64,000 bases of DNA from Ligustrum vulgare. Taxonomy: Eukaryota; Streptophyta; Magnoliopsida; Lamiales; Oleaceae. The notes under the pieces were generated by a model. It did not search any database. It had not been told where the DNA came from and saw only the letters and a list, made by a program, of their open reading frames with translations. Of the stretch, positions 34,687 through 47,110 are shown in pieces. Within the stretch, counting starts at the first letter, position 1. Every line of letters starts with the position of its first letter. Location: contig OY743171.1 of NCBI GenBank assembly GCA_963555705.1, positions 26,530,852-26,594,851 of the forward strand, given 5' to 3'. The position numbers and the translations under genes are program-made.

Positions 34687-34752
34687 AATTTGTCTAGAAT
34701 GGTACGAGATGTACAGACAGAAGGGAAATGTAATAAATAAAATTTACAATAC
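34644..34752 (-). other. Putative 109-nt spliceosomal intron joining gag to pol
   Basis: On the minus strand CAG-GTATTG marks the 5' site (intron starts at 34752) and GTGGTAG-GTACTG the 3' site (intron ends at 34644). The interior is U-rich and contains the gag stop (TAG) and the spacer before pol. Splicing joins gag VVSG to pol TVYVCDK in frame, giving the continuous sequence usual in related single-ORF elements. Length and U content suit a plant intron. No transcript evidence is available here. Confidence 0.65.
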
Positions 34753-35818
34753 CTGATACCACGGTGGATGAGTCATTAGCTTCCTTCTTAGACATTGTAT
34801 AAACCCTTGCTTGGGTAGTCTTCTTCTTCTCTCTACAATCCTTAGCTAGATGTCCCGGTTTCCCGCAGTTAAAACAACTCTGGAAATCGCTTGCAAAATG
34901 TCCCGACTTCCCACACCTAAAGCATACTCCTTTGCCATGAAGGCACTCACCACGATGTCCCTTGCCACACTTCGAGCAAGTTACTATCTGTTGCTTGTTT
35001 GATTGGTGATACTGCTTACTCCCTTGATCACTCCTCCTTTTATGTCCCCTGTTATTCCACCCCTTTGAATTTCCACTCTTAAATTTCTGGTTAAAGGATG
35101 GGGTTCTATTTTCTTCGCTGTCTATGGCTAAAGCTCTTTCCACCAACAGAGATTTGTTGATCACCTCCCTATAAGTAGTGAGTTCAAAAGGGATCACAGC
35201 CTGTTTGATTTGTGGTTTAAGTCCTTCTTCAAAGCGCCTAGACCTTCTCTCTTCAGTATCTACTAAGTTTGGAGCGAACTTAGCCAGTCTAGCAAACTCC
35301 GCCTCATATTCCGTAACTGATCTATTCCCTTGCACTAGTTTCAGAAATTCTCCCTCCTTTTGCTGGCGGATACTCTTGGGAAAGTACTTTTCATTGAAGG
35401 CCGTGGTAAACATTTCCCAAGTAAAAGGTTCAGCGTCATTTTCATGTTGCCGCTGCACCATCAGCCACCAATCATAGGCACCGCCCTGAAGCATGTATGC
35501 GGAAAAGTTAACCTTCTCCTCATCGGTGCATCCCATAACCTTAAAGGCTTTCTGCATTTCAGTTAACCACTTTTCAGCCTCGAGGGGGTCAGTGGTTCCG
35601 ACGAAGGATGGCGGAGATAGCCTCTTAAATTCTGATATCCTCCCATGCCCACGGTTCTCATTAGTCCTAGGCTGACTTGCCTGTCCCAACGTAGTTAACG
35701 CTTGGACCAAGGCCTCTACGATCGTCGGAGTGCCGGAAGGGGCAGTGTTATTGCCTGTCCCTTCATCCTGAGTTTGAGAAATTCTTCCTTGAGTGTTGCT
35801 ACGTCTAGTGGGAGCCAT
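34694..35818 (-). CDS. Chromovirus Gag
   Basis: A 374-codon frame starting [12 protein letters not shown], 232 bases inside the 5' LTR. The capsid core has [20 protein letters not shown], then [27 protein letters not shown] and [16 protein letters not shown]. Three zinc-knuckle regions follow: [26 protein letters not shown] (the last Cys replaced by Phe) and [14 protein letters not shown]. The final residues after VVSG ([18 protein letters not shown]) are hydrophobic and read into the putative intron, so this Gag-only product would come from unspliced RNA, with a Gag-Pol fusion made from spliced RNA. Confidence 0.93.
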   Translation of the reverse strand: MAPTRRSNTQGRISQTQDEGTGNNTAPSGTPTIVEALVQALTTLGQASQPRTNENRGHGRISEFKRLSPPSFVGTTDPLEAEKWLTEMQKAFKVMGCTDEEKVNFSAYMLQGGAYDWWLMVQRQHENDAEPFTWEMFTTAFNEKYFPKSIRQQKEGEFLKLVQGNRSVTEYEAEFARLAKFAPNLVDTEERRSRRFEEGLKPQIKQAVIPFELTTYREVINKSLLVERALAIDSEENRTPSFNQKFKSGNSKGWNNRGHKRRSDQGSKQYHQSNKQQIVTCSKCGKGHRGECLHGKGVCFRCGKSGHFASDFQSCFNCGKPGHLAKDCREKKKTTQARVYTMSKKEANDSSTVVSGIVNFIYYISLLSVHLVPF

Positions 35819-36033
35819 TTCTAAATAGAAGAGAATAAAACATCTAGTTCAATATATAGTACTACATATCAATGTGTACAAATTTCAATCTAGTAGCATT
35901 ACATGACATTCAATAATTTAGGCAAAATTAACTTACCAGATGATCGAGGGAGAAGCACTTGAGGCGTGACTTAGTACCCGAACCAATTTCAAATAAAATT
36001 TAAAAGTCTACAGAATCGCTTTTAAAACTCTTA

Positions 36034-36045
36034 GCTCTGATACCA
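36034..36045 (-). promoter_or_regulatory. Primer-binding site for initiator Met-tRNA
   Basis: The minus strand reads TGGTATCAGAGC, the standard plant retrotransposon site complementary to the 3' end of initiator Met-tRNA, 4 nt inside the end of the 5' LTR. Confidence 0.93.
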
Positions 36046-36049
36046 AAAA

Positions 36050-38020
36050 TGTAACACCCCAAGTTCAAGAATCTTAAACCTAGGTGTTAACTTCTCTTTT
36101 TCTTTTAATGCGGAAATAAATCGTTTAAACATTAAAATGCGGAATTTAAAACGGTTGCACAATTAAAATATTCATTTATCTATTATAAAATTTTACAGAA
36201 ATTTCGGCAGAGTCTCCTCTATAAATTGGACATAGCCAACCTGTAGAGGGACATCAAAAACCATTTTAAAATTTAAAACATCCATCACATCTCAATCACA
36301 TTCATCATCTCCAAAACCAATTCATACATTTCCCAAACTCCTCAATCATAAGATTTTTCAAAACATCATCAAGCATTGACCATTGAAATAAAGGTGATTT
36401 AACCTCTAATACGTTCCATACTTAATAAAAATAACTTCAACCAAACCATTATCAATAATAATGAATGAAGAAATAAATTTAAATGATAACTCAAATGAAT
36501 TTAAAATTTATTAATTAAGGCGACAACGGGTACTATCGGAGTCAGCCACCAAGTGTTCTCCTCTGATCATCTAACTTTCATCACCTGAAAAATGGGGAGG
36601 GATTGGGGTGAGCTGAAGCTCAGTAAGTAAACTGTATGCATGAATGCATGCTTATGACATGAATGCTTTAAAAATTTCATATATGTATCCCCATTTACTT
36701 TACTTTCCAAAACTTTCAAACTTTCATTTCAATTCAAAACTTTCACTTCATTTCCAAACTTTCACTTCCTTTCCATCGTGAGCTCACTTGGTGTAACTTC
36801 TAGTCAATCAGAATACAGTGGGCTATTATTTATTTGGAACCAGATTAACATGCGCATTTCCACCGCAAAGCGGTTTAACATTCACTTTCCCACCGCAAAG
36901 CGGTTTAACATTCACTTTCCTACCGCAAAGCGGTTTAACAGTCCACCGTAAACGGTTGAACATTCCGTCGCAAAGCGACTTAATTCGGGTACGCCGGTCC
37001 CCCGCGCCCCATTTCCCACTCGCAACTTTCATGAACTAGAAGTACACCCATTCATTCAAAAAAAAAAACTTGGGATACATAACTTTTGACAAAAATTTCA
37101 CTTTGACACATTCCTTTCATTAAAACATTTGACTTTCCCATTTCGATGTCAGTGCATGCTTAATGATGCAATGACATAATAACGTGCATGCTTTAACATT
37201 CTTCTCAATAACATATGCTTTCATAAAGTAAGTGCAATTCATCAAAGCAAGTAAGTTGCACGACAGTCATTTACACATAACTTTCACATTTACATTCGAC
37301 TTTGATGAAAATAGGGGGAAGTTTACTTACCTGATGTCCTTAATATTTACCGTTTTCTTGATTTGCAAGTGGAGGAGCCTCGACTGCCCGGGTCGTCAAT
37401 GTACCAAAAGTCCTAATTATTTTCATTCGCCAAAATGAATAACTTTCAGTTCACAAACACATTCATTATTCATTTTAATACTAATCAAACATTAACCGAG
37501 ATTAAAACTTCAATTTAACCCAAGTGTGACTTTACATAATAACCACAACACATAAAACCATATTCGAGACAAGAAATGAATCTCAATGCACATTAGAAGA
37601 CCTTTTCATCTTTTAAATTCAATTTCAACTCAAACTTACATAACTTTAGAAATTACTTAATCGTGATTCTAACAAGTTCACAAATATTAAAACAACCATT
37701 TATTACAAACTTTACCAACAAGCAATCAACTAATTTCTTAATTCTAATCAAATTCGAAAAATTAACCTAACCATTGGTCCATTGGTTAACAATCGGATTC
37801 ATATATAAAGATCTAAGAATTAACTAGCTAATATGACTAAAGCCATTTAGACCAATACATGAAAATTCTCAAATTTCTCAATTTACCCAGAATAACATAA
37901 ACTTAATTAACTAACTCAAATTTTAACAAAGTATTTTCCAAAATTTTTAAATCTGAAAAATTGTCTTCATAATTCAACTTAACCAAATATTTAACTAAGT
38001 TACAAAATCATCAATACACC

Positions 38021-38056
<36 letters not shown>

Positions 38057-39000
38057 CACACACCACATACACATTGTCTAACATCTCAAATAAACAATTT
38101 AAAATTCGAAATCTAAACAAGTCTAAAATCTAAAAATTTGAGATATACAAATATACACATACATCAATATATACATACACATATATCAATATATACATAC
38201 ACAGAACTTACACCTACCTATAATCATGGTAAATTTCGAAAATTTAACAAAATTACAAATCTGAAATTATCTGAAACATTTGAATTTTATGCATATCAAG
38301 TGTATTCATACATTATTTACATAGAATTTATACATATATACATGTGTGTATCGAATTATGGGGGGTGTGTGTGTGAAATCGCGTGGAACCGTGTGTGTGT
38401 GTGCGCGGGTGGTGTGTGTGCGTGAGGAGAAAAGGGAGAAGGGGGAAGGGACTTACCGCCGGTGATGGTGGCGGTGATGGTCGGCGTCGCGAAGGGAGGG
38501 AGAAGCCGAGAGCGAGGTGAGGTCGTGAGAGGGAGTGAGTCGCGAGGGCGAGAGGCGGAAGAGAGAGAGAGCGCGATGGAGAAGAGAGAGACCGAGAGTG
38601 AGCGTAAGTGAGGAGTAGGTTAGGGTTAAGTTTTTTTTTTAACTTTTGGTAAATTGCAATTCAGTCCCTCTACTCTCATAAATTAGTAATTTAGGCTCAA
38701 AACTTTCAAATGAAATTCCAAAGTATCACCAAATTTTTCCCAACTTCAATATAACACAATAAAAATAGAAATTAGCATGCCTAGGCAATAAATTTAATTA
38801 ATCACATAAAATTGCACGTAAACTGTTAAAATAAAAATTTATAAACTTTTAATTGGTACATTGATCAAGACGGCAGCCAGTCCTTCCACTGCAAAATAAT
38901 TCAAATAAAATCATAATATTAGTTAAATCATTTATAATGATATTAATATAAACTTTACGTGACAATCAAGAAAGCATGTAAATCGAAATGCGGTATTACA
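36050..39000 (-). repeat. 5' LTR of the chromovirus
   Basis: 2951 bp, the same as 28270-31220 except for one noticed substitution (38725 A against 30945 G). It drives minus-strand transcription of gag-pol. Confidence 0.95.
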
Positions 39001-39005
39001 CAAGG

Positions 39006-40370
39006 CTTCTCACAAAGGCCTAGAATTGATTATGAAGAAACATATTCTCCCGTCATGGACGCCATCACATTCAGATTTTTAATTAGTTTGACTGTGTCCG
39101 AAATGCTTGATATGCACCTTATGGATGTAGTAACTGCATATCTATATGGCTCACTTGATAGTGACATATACATGAAAGTCCCTGAAGGATTAAAGTACCA
39201 GAAATAAATGATACATACATGAGAAGTATGTTTTCAATTAAATTGCAAAGATCATTATATGGATTGAAACAATAGGGGCACATGTGGTATAACCACCTTA
39301 GCGAATACTTGTCGAATGAAGGTTATAAAAATGATGATATATGCCCATGTGTTTTCATAAAGGAAAAAAAATATTGGATTTGCGATTGTGGCAGTATATG
39401 TTGATGATTTAAATCTTATTGGAACTCTTGAAGAGATCAATAAAACTGCCGATTACTTGAAAAATGAATTTGAAATGAAAGATTTGGGAAAAACCAAATT
39501 TTGTATTGGGTTACAAATTGAACATCTCCCAGAAGGATTATTTGGTCATCAATCTTCATATACAGAAAAGGTCTTAAAATGATTTTATATGGATAAAGCA
39601 CATCCATTAACATCACCAATGATTGTTCGATCAATTGATCCGAAAAATGATCCATTTCGTCCACTTGAAGATGGAGAAAAGGTTCTTGGTCCAGAAGTAC
39701 CATATCTTAGTGCAATTGGAGCATTATCATATCTTGCAAACTGCACTAGACCTGACATAGCCTTTTCTGTAAATCTTCTCACGAGATATAGTTCTTCACC
39801 AACTCAAAGGCATTGGAATGATGTTAAATACATTCTTCGTTACCTAAAAGGTACTATTCATATGGGGTTACTTTATTCTCACAAATTGGGATTTTATTTA
39901 GTGGGATATGCAGATGCAGGCTATCTACCTGATCCACATCAAGCCAAATCACAAACAGGATATGTGTTTACATGTGGTGGAATAGCAATATCATGGAGAT
40001 CTGTGAAGCAAACTTTGACTGCAACATCTTCAAATCACTCAGAATTATTGCAATCCATGAGGCAAGTTAAGAATGTATATGGCTGAGAAACATGACTCAT
40101 CATATCCAATCATCATGCGGATTAATTTCAACAAAAGATAGCACAATGATATTGTATGAAGATAATGCAGCTTGTATTGCACAACTCAAAGGAGGCTATA
40201 TCAAAGGAGATAGAACAAAACACATCTCTCCAAAATTCTTCTATACACATGAGCTTCAGAAAGCAGGAGATATCGATGTTCAACAAATTCGCTCAAGGGA
40301 TAATGTGGCTGACTTATTTACTAAAGCATTGCCGACATCTATATTCAAGAAATTGATACACGAGATATGA
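39006..40370 (+). pseudogene. Copia RT C-part and RNase H
   Basis: Continues the Copia RT after the chromovirus: FSQRPRIDYEETYSPVMDAITFR, then AYLYGSLDSDIYM. The catalytic box is AVYVDDLNLIG near 39395. RNase H follows with GYADAGYLPDPHQAKSQTGYVF, SNHSELL, LYEDNAACIAQL and VADLFTKALP. Stops or frame changes occur near 39207, 39580 and 40086. The pieces are in the right order and only moderately decayed. Confidence 0.88.
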
Positions 40371-40597
40371 ATGCGTCGGCTCAATGATTTAAGATGAACA
40401 ACATCAGGGGGAGTAGCTGTACTCTTTTTCCTTCGTCTAGGTTTTATCCCATTAGGTTTTCCTAGCAAGGTTTTAATGATGCAGCATTATTTTTATACTT
40501 CACAATGACTATACTCTTTTTCCTTCGCTTAAGTTTTATCCCACTGAGTTTTCTTAACAAGATTTTAACGAGGCAGACATTGGGTAATCGGTTATTT

Positions 40598-40606
40598 AAG
40601 GAGGAG
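40598..40606 (+). promoter_or_regulatory. Polypurine tract of the Copia element
   Basis: AAGGAGGAG lies directly before TGTTATAAAA of the 3' LTR, the expected site for plus-strand priming. Confidence 0.85.
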
Positions 40607-40739
40607 TGTTATAAAATATAGATTTATTGTGAATGACCATTATACCCTTGTAAATTTTACATTATTAAGATTGTGCCATTGTCCACCCCTATAAATAGGG
40701 AGTAACTTTCTCATTCATGGAAATTGTTAGAAAGAAGAA

Positions 40740-40823
<84 letters not shown>

Positions 40824-40842
40824 TTATAATAGTTTTATAACA
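40607..40842 (+). repeat. 3' LTR of the Copia element
   Basis: 236 bp, matching 20340-20559. CTATAAATAGGG near 40690 is an intact TATA region. The (CT)n run (about 40744-40818) is longer than in the 5' LTR. Confidence 0.9.
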
Positions 40843-41374
40843 CATAGTACTCATTATCGTCTACTACTGTTGCAAATTAAGCCTCTGTTTGGTTCTCATT
40901 ATTTGAGGAAAAAAGAGTTTTGAATATTGATTTTTATGATATTGTGTGATTGAAAATGAGAGAAAAGTTTTAGATTTATGTATAGACTAGTTTATTTTTA
41001 AAATGTGGTTAAAATTGAATCAACATTTTACTTTTTGTTTTCTGTCTGCCGAGTGACAAATTCTGATGCGCCTTTAGTGCATGAACCTTGGCCCATTTCA
41101 CATCGATCGAGATCGCCTCTTAACAGAGCTAGTTTTCTATATGCTTTCATACACAACGAGTCCATTGATTTCAACTCCTTTATTATTCATCACATTCTTG
41201 AGGTTTTCTGGGGTATTCATACTAAGAAGGTGTTGTCGTATGCCGGCTTGATGCATATGCTTGTGTCAGGTCTTGAGTTTACATTTCCTAATCCAATTCA
41301 TGATAGGGTGGGACCACCTACTGGTTCATAATTAGAATAATTCAAATAACTAATTAATCTAATTAAAATTTAAT
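40843..41374 (+). other. Intergenic, with a possible plant transposon-protein remnant
   Basis: A GCCTCTGTTTGG MITE-like end is at 40877. The frame 41005-41331 contains PLNRASFLYAFIHNESIDFNSF, then VLSYAGLMHMLV, which weakly recalls the plant transposon-associated domain found in many retrotransposon-derived proteins. It has no clear start or partner exons. Confidence 0.35.
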
Positions 41375-42051
41375 AGGAATGACAACTGCGCGGGTTTAAT
41401 CCTTGTCCCCGCCCCGTCGGAGATTTAACATCCCCATCTCCGTCCCGTCTAAATGGGGATAGGGCGTAGAAGGAGTGGGGCAGGGACTCCTATAATCCCC
41501 GTTTACATCCTCATTTATTAATATATATATTTTTTGTCCACTAATGTCTTTTTAGAATGATTATCTAATGTCGCAGTTATACAAATTCTTTTCTTAAAGA
41601 ATGATTTTTACAAAATTTCCATTTAATAACTCTAAATAATTATTAACATTAATAAAAAAAACTCATAATAACTTTTATAGAGTAGTACAAGTTTAATTAT
41701 GTTAAGAAGTATGTTTGGAGAGAATTGAGATGAGAATTGACAATGAAAGATGAAGAGTAGTATAGAGTTGAAATGTAAAGCTTGATTTTGAAATTATATA
41801 TTTGGGCGTCAGGTGGTTTATGACCCTTTTAATTCGTTTGAATTTTTTTTTTTAATGAAACTTATTAATCAGGGATGCTTTTGGGGCGGAGATGGGGATT
41901 TGATAGCAATCCCCATTTTCACCTCATCCCCCATTGGGGATACTTTTTCATCCTCGTCCTTGCCCCATCCCCGTCATTGTTGGGGATTCCCCGCCTCGTT
42001 TCGGACGAGTCCTCGTCGAGTTCGGGGATTACCCGCCTCATCACCATCCCT
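41375..42051. mobile_element. Non-autonomous DNA transposon with GGGGATGGGG-type subterminal repeats
   Basis: About 677 bp. The ends form an inverted repeat: AGGAATGACAACTGCGCGGG on the left, and AGGGATGGTGATGAGGCGGG reading inward from the right. Subterminal CCCCGCCCCGTC and GGGGATGGGG words occur in both orientations. There is no transposase. Flanking duplications are unclear. Confidence 0.6.
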
Positions 42052-42081
42052 AAAAGTTAGAGATAAAAAACTAAGAATTGT

Positions 42082-43133
42082 AGGGGTTTGGTTCGACTAT
42101 TGAAGGAACCGAAACTCTCGGTTTGATTCCTTTAATAACAAGAACCTAACAATTTTGGTTTGGTTCGATTATCGATTATTTTTCGGTTCTTGTTCGGTTC
42201 CTATTGAAAAAATTAAAATTTGATACAAATGCGAAAAAATATTTAATTATTTGCAAACACAAAAGCTAAATAGAGCCAAATAGAGCATCCAAAACAAATA
42301 ATAAGACTTGTTAAACTTAAGCTCCAAATTGAAGGAAAAGAAACAATCAAATAATCTTAATATAAGTATATGATACAACCATATCGAATGACAAAATTTA
42401 AAGCTAAATATATCTTTAAAATAGATAAAAAAAAGTTTTGTAAACATCAAATTTCACGACTTCTCCGCGTTACCAACTCCTCATGTAAGAAAAAAAAAGT
42501 ATGAATGGTAGTAAACATTGTCTAGAGTATTAGTGAAATGAAATGTTAAGATACATACTATTTGATCGTGCATTTAATCATCCACCTCCACCGCATTAGA
42601 TGTAGCATTTGCAATATCTATAAAAGTAAATAAAATATCACAATTAAAACAAGCGTTGATCAAAACAATTTATAATGTGTAATATGCAGAAATTGTAAAT
42701 TTAATCATCTGTTTCAATCTTCTCCAACTCCATCTCATCAATGCATACATACTCCATCATTTCTCACTTTCAGAAGTCTAGATTCTTTACGTAACCAATC
42801 TTCTAAAATTAGTGCACAAAATTTTATGTATGATACAACCGATTTGAACAATTCAACAATTATCATAATACATTTAAATAAGCTAGATTTGTACACTCTG
42901 TCATGTAAAACAACACAGAAAATGTCAAAAAGTGTCACGTGAGCTATTAAATTAAGAATGTTCGGTTCTCGATTCTCGGTTCAGATTTTGGTTTTCAAAT
43001 ATGAACTGATAGGTTTTCGGTTCTCCATTTTTCAATGCCGATTCTCATTTTTCTCCAAAAGAACCAATCGATTTCGATTTTTTTTTCCAGTTCTTATTTA
43101 GTTATCTCAGTTTCGATTTTTTTGTCCACCCCT
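42082..43133. mobile_element. Non-autonomous DNA transposon with GGTTCGGTT-rich arms
   Basis: About 1052 bp from AGGGGTTTGGTTCG to CGATTTTTTTGTCCACCCCT; both ends read AGGGGT inward. Arms rich in CGGTTC/GAACCG lie near both ends. Flanks AAGAATTG (left) and AAGAAATTG (right) may be a damaged target duplication. The ends resemble those of the element at 16973-18009. Confidence 0.55.
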
Positions 43134-44403
43134 AAGAAATTGAATGACAGTTTTTGTTGGAACAATTATCTAGACTAGTTGTAGCGACCGAGAATTTTCA
43201 TGACTTATTTAAATAAATATTATTTATTTTTAAAAATGTGTCGCTGCGACTTTACCCATTTATTTTTTTTAAACGTGATCGTCTAGCCAATTAAGAGAAA
43301 TTAGATTTCTTTAAAATCTTAGTCCAATTTCCAATTTTATTGAAAATGTCCCAAATTCATTATTTATTTTAAAATCTAATTTCATTTTTTAGAATTTGTC
43401 TACATTCATCCTTGATATTAAGCTCAAACTTTAATTATATCCAATCCAATCAATTTCCACTGGCCAATCTAGAAGCCCAACTTGATTACACATCCTCATT
43501 TCATGATTTTGCCTTTCATACGGATTTTGATTTCCTAAAATTTTCCCTCAATCCATGTCGTTTCCCCTTGCATAATTGAATCAATTTATCCAAATTTTTT
43601 TCCTCAATCCCTCCCAAATTATTGATTTAATTAGCTTACAAAAAACTATCAAAAACCAGCGTATAACTCACTATTCACCCCATCACAGCCTACACTAAGG
43701 TTTATAGTAACTCAATCATCTTGGTATGAAAATCTCCTCCTCTCAATTCATCAAAAACTCGATTTTGACACAAAGAATTTCCACTCTCACTACCTCTAAT
43801 CCAAACAAATGGAACCAGGGGATGTTGAGAATCGTCACCTCGATTCGATTAATGAATTGAAGGAGACGAGAGAAACTACACATTCTTGCATACAATTTGC
43901 AAGTTTCAATCACAAACATTGAGCACTGCCTACAAACAAAAATCCACCTTCATCTCCAATGATTATCGAGCCACTGTCCAACCCGTCACAAGCTGAGACA
44001 CCACCATAACTGTCGGACCTCAATCTCACAACCTAGCACCAACGAACTCACTACCATTACCCAATTTCACCACCCTTACCAAGTATCACAACCGACTGCA
44101 CTTCACCATCGCAACGAGCCACCGAATCCCCACTTAAAACCGCCTACTGCCACTTCCAAATCCCCCCTCAAAAAATCACACAAAACAACCAAAAGCTAAA
44201 TATTAGGCTAAGACCATCACTTACCTCAAACACCGGTGGTCTCGTCGCCGGAGGATCGCAATCCCAAAATCGCTAGCTCCATTAGCCTCGGTTGCACCAA
44301 AAACTGAGCACCAACTCCTTTTCATCTCACCTGTCGCTGTCCCTCGTCCCCCGCCACCCGATGTCGCGTCGCCTCCATCAAAACGCAAGCCAAAGGCACT
44401 GAC

Positions 44404-47110
44404 TGTCACAACCTGTACCGAATCACACCCTAGTGGACTCGAGACGTGACTTATGCCGATGATGGATGCCAGCTAGACACTAGATCCACCACCAAGGCAA
44501 TTTCACATGTTTCTAACTGTAATAATTTTAAAAAAAATATTGACGGGGTTTCCCCTATAACTTTGACTAAACCGACCTGAAAAGCAATAAACTCCCAAAC
44601 AAAACATGTATATAATATCAATTGGAAACCACTAGTCCAAAAATATGCATAAACAAAATCAAATGCAGCAACCTGATTAGTATCATTTACAAAAATATCC
44701 CGAATGCATATGAACCCAACAAAAAAGGGATGACAAGCCCATCAACTAAGACATGTCACATGTGATAAAAAAAATACATATATGAAATACTCAACATGTG
44801 ACTCATGAATAATGAGGACTTAATTAATAAATGGAATCATACAGACTACTAGGTCACGTGGCTCTAGTTCCCTTCACTGCCGTTTCTTCCAAAAGGTTGC
44901 TCAAAACCCAATGAGTCCTAAATAGAAAAATTATAAAATATATGAGTTTACAAACTTAGCGAGTGGAAAGTTCAAAAATAAGTATATTTTTCTCATTATA
45001 CACATTTCTGAAAATCTTATTTACTCAGTTATAACTTTACAAAAATTTAAATTCTGATATTTACTTTCATTATTGAACGTACTAGAATCATAAAATCATT
45101 CATTATTGATTCTAAATGATATAAGTCAAGAATAAGGATAATAATAATCTGATATTAATGAAAATCATAACAACCGTCATTTCACCGTACTATAAGCTGA
45201 ATTCTTTATTCGGTAAACTGGATAAACTGAATTCTGTTATCTGTAATCTAATATGTGCCCCCCACAAGCGCACTACTACCAAGTTAATCTGGCCTCTCAT
45301 CCAAGTCTTGTAAAACTGAAGTCTATTATCTGAAATCTGAATAATTGAATTAATACTAAAAATCACACCAAAATGTACCCAATGAACAACATCATTCATG
45401 TACAGAGTAATCTCATGTACAAGACAAAGTCATTCAAATTTGATAACTGATAAATCTAATAATCTGATAATTTGGTCATACGGGCGTAGAGTTGCCCCAA
45501 AGGCTAAGCACCTTGGTACACGGCTCAAAACCTATATGTGTACAGGGTAGGTCCTAAACACCTTTGAAAATCTGGTCATACACTGTGGAAACGAATTCAC
45601 ACGAGTCCGGAGTGGGTAAAATAGCATATCTGGTCATACGCTGTGGAGTGCAGTGCGAGTAAAGTTACATATCTAGTGATACACTGGGGAAACGAATTCA
45701 CATCATGTCTGAGAGGGTAAAATCACCATATCTGGTCATATACTGTGGAAACGGATTCACATTAGTGCAGAGCGGGGTAAGATCACCTGGGTACTTTCTG
45801 GTGGTTTTAAAATAACTTTACATATATTGAAATATCTACTACTTATGTAATATTTACCAAAACATGATTTAACTAAACTTAATTTATTTAAAATGTCTAT
45901 TTATGAATATCTACTTTACTATAAAAAAAATCATGTTGTACAACTCAACCAGCTGAAATAAGTAACTTTGCAACTTATATAACTTACTATAAGAACTGCA
46001 ACAAACAATTATATCATATTATTTTCTGAAAAATAAAGTTTTCCACTCACAGAGTTAGGAACGGTAGCTAGGTACCTAGGTTGGCTGGTAAACTTTTCCT
46101 ATTTCAATATTACCTCCTGAAATAGAGAGTTTGGATCAACTTTAATCATAAGAACTCCTTAATAACTTGTTTCAAGAAGCTCTACAATTAAATAAATATC
46201 AAATTTCTTAACACCCAAATGTATTCACAAGGAAAAATCTCTCAAGTTTTCCATATCTATAAACCACTGAAGTTAATCGATAACTTAACTCGAGTCAATT
46301 TCTTTTATTCTATTAAAATACTATGACTTCCTTCCAATATCACATTAAAGAGTCTTTTAGGGGTTAATCCACTTTCTAATACCTTATGACCAACGAAGGT
46401 ATACATGTACCTATAATCCCCCTTTTCCAATAGCTTAAAGAAATTAACGAAAAGCCTAACATAATCACATTGTGAACAAGACATACCATAAACTTCATCA
46501 TGTCCAACATTTATAAGCTAAAATATCCTTTAAAGAATTTAACCTTATTAAAATCATGAATCTAAATCACAAGTTGAAAACCTTAGAATTCCAACCAATT
46601 ATTTCATCACCAAACTCTATTAACTAGCTCAATATACTAAAATAAGCACTTCACCCATCATAAATTCCATATCTAAGTCAATAAGCAAAAACACTAATTT
46701 CAAATAAATCTTCACATAAGAAATTTCTTGCTTACCTCTTAGGAACTAGAAGAATGGAACTCAAACTTGGCAAAAGACCCATATTTTCTTCCTATTTTCC
46801 TTCTCTTTCTTCCTTTTTTCCCCTCTTTTCTCCTGCTTGCGTCGGGTCTGCCAAGGAATGGGAGGGATTGGGTTTTCTTCAATTGGGAAATATTAATAAG
46901 TAGTCGAGAATTTGCATGTAAGTCCTTAATTTTCTAATTAAAGTCAATTAAGTCTTAACTTTAAGAAATAATAAAATGGCCCACTAAAATTCTCACAAAT
47001 TCAAATTGGTCCAAAGTCAAGTTTGGACCAAGAAAATTGACTTAGTCAAATAAAATGTTTGACTTTGACTAAGAAAATAAATTCTGACTAATTAAAAGGG
47101 GGTTGTGACA
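44404..47110 (-). repeat. 3' LTR of the deleted chromovirus
   Basis: 2707 bp, TG...CA. It includes an internal tandem repeat (about 45570-45790) with units of roughly 70 bp around ATCTGGTCATA.ACTGTGGAAACG.ATTCACAT, present in the other LTR at about 48893-49120. Sequence 45330-47110 matches 48651-50449. Confidence 0.85.

Larger units (their letters stand above)
28270..39000 (-). mobile_element. Nearly intact chromovirus (Tekay/Del-like Ty3/gypsy), recent insertion
   Basis: A 10,731-bp element flanked by CAAGG (28265-28269, 39001-39005) that splits the Copia RT exactly at VAQG-FSQRP. Both LTRs are 2951 bp; I noticed one difference (G at 30945, A at 38725). A primer-binding site for initiator Met-tRNA (36034-36045) lies inside the right LTR, which is therefore the 5' LTR. 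Gag and pol are long uninterrupted frames on the minus strand. The C-terminus has a chromodomain-like sequence, placing it with Tekay/Del chromoviruses. It may still be active. Confidence 0.95.
20340..40842 (+). mobile_element. Ty1/copia LTR retrotransposon, decayed and carrying nested insertions
   Basis: Direct LTRs at 20340-20559 and 40607-40842 both start TGTTATAAAATA and end AGTTTTATAACA. The interior on the plus strand keeps the Copia order gag, protease, integrase, RT, RNase H and a polypurine tract before the 3' LTR. Flanks CATAT (20335-20339) and CATAG (40843-40847) differ by one base and may be the target duplication. It has taken in a chromovirus LTR fragment (21274-24062), a solo LTR (24632-25981) and a full chromovirus (28270-39000). 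Stops and frameshifts are spread over all genes. Without the inserts it would be about 5.7 kb, normal for Copia. Confidence 0.9.

Noticed and set aside
34694..34752. Hydrophobic Gag tail as a membrane segment
   Set aside because: The tail is better explained as translation into a U-rich intron; U-rich codons give F, I, L and Y by default.
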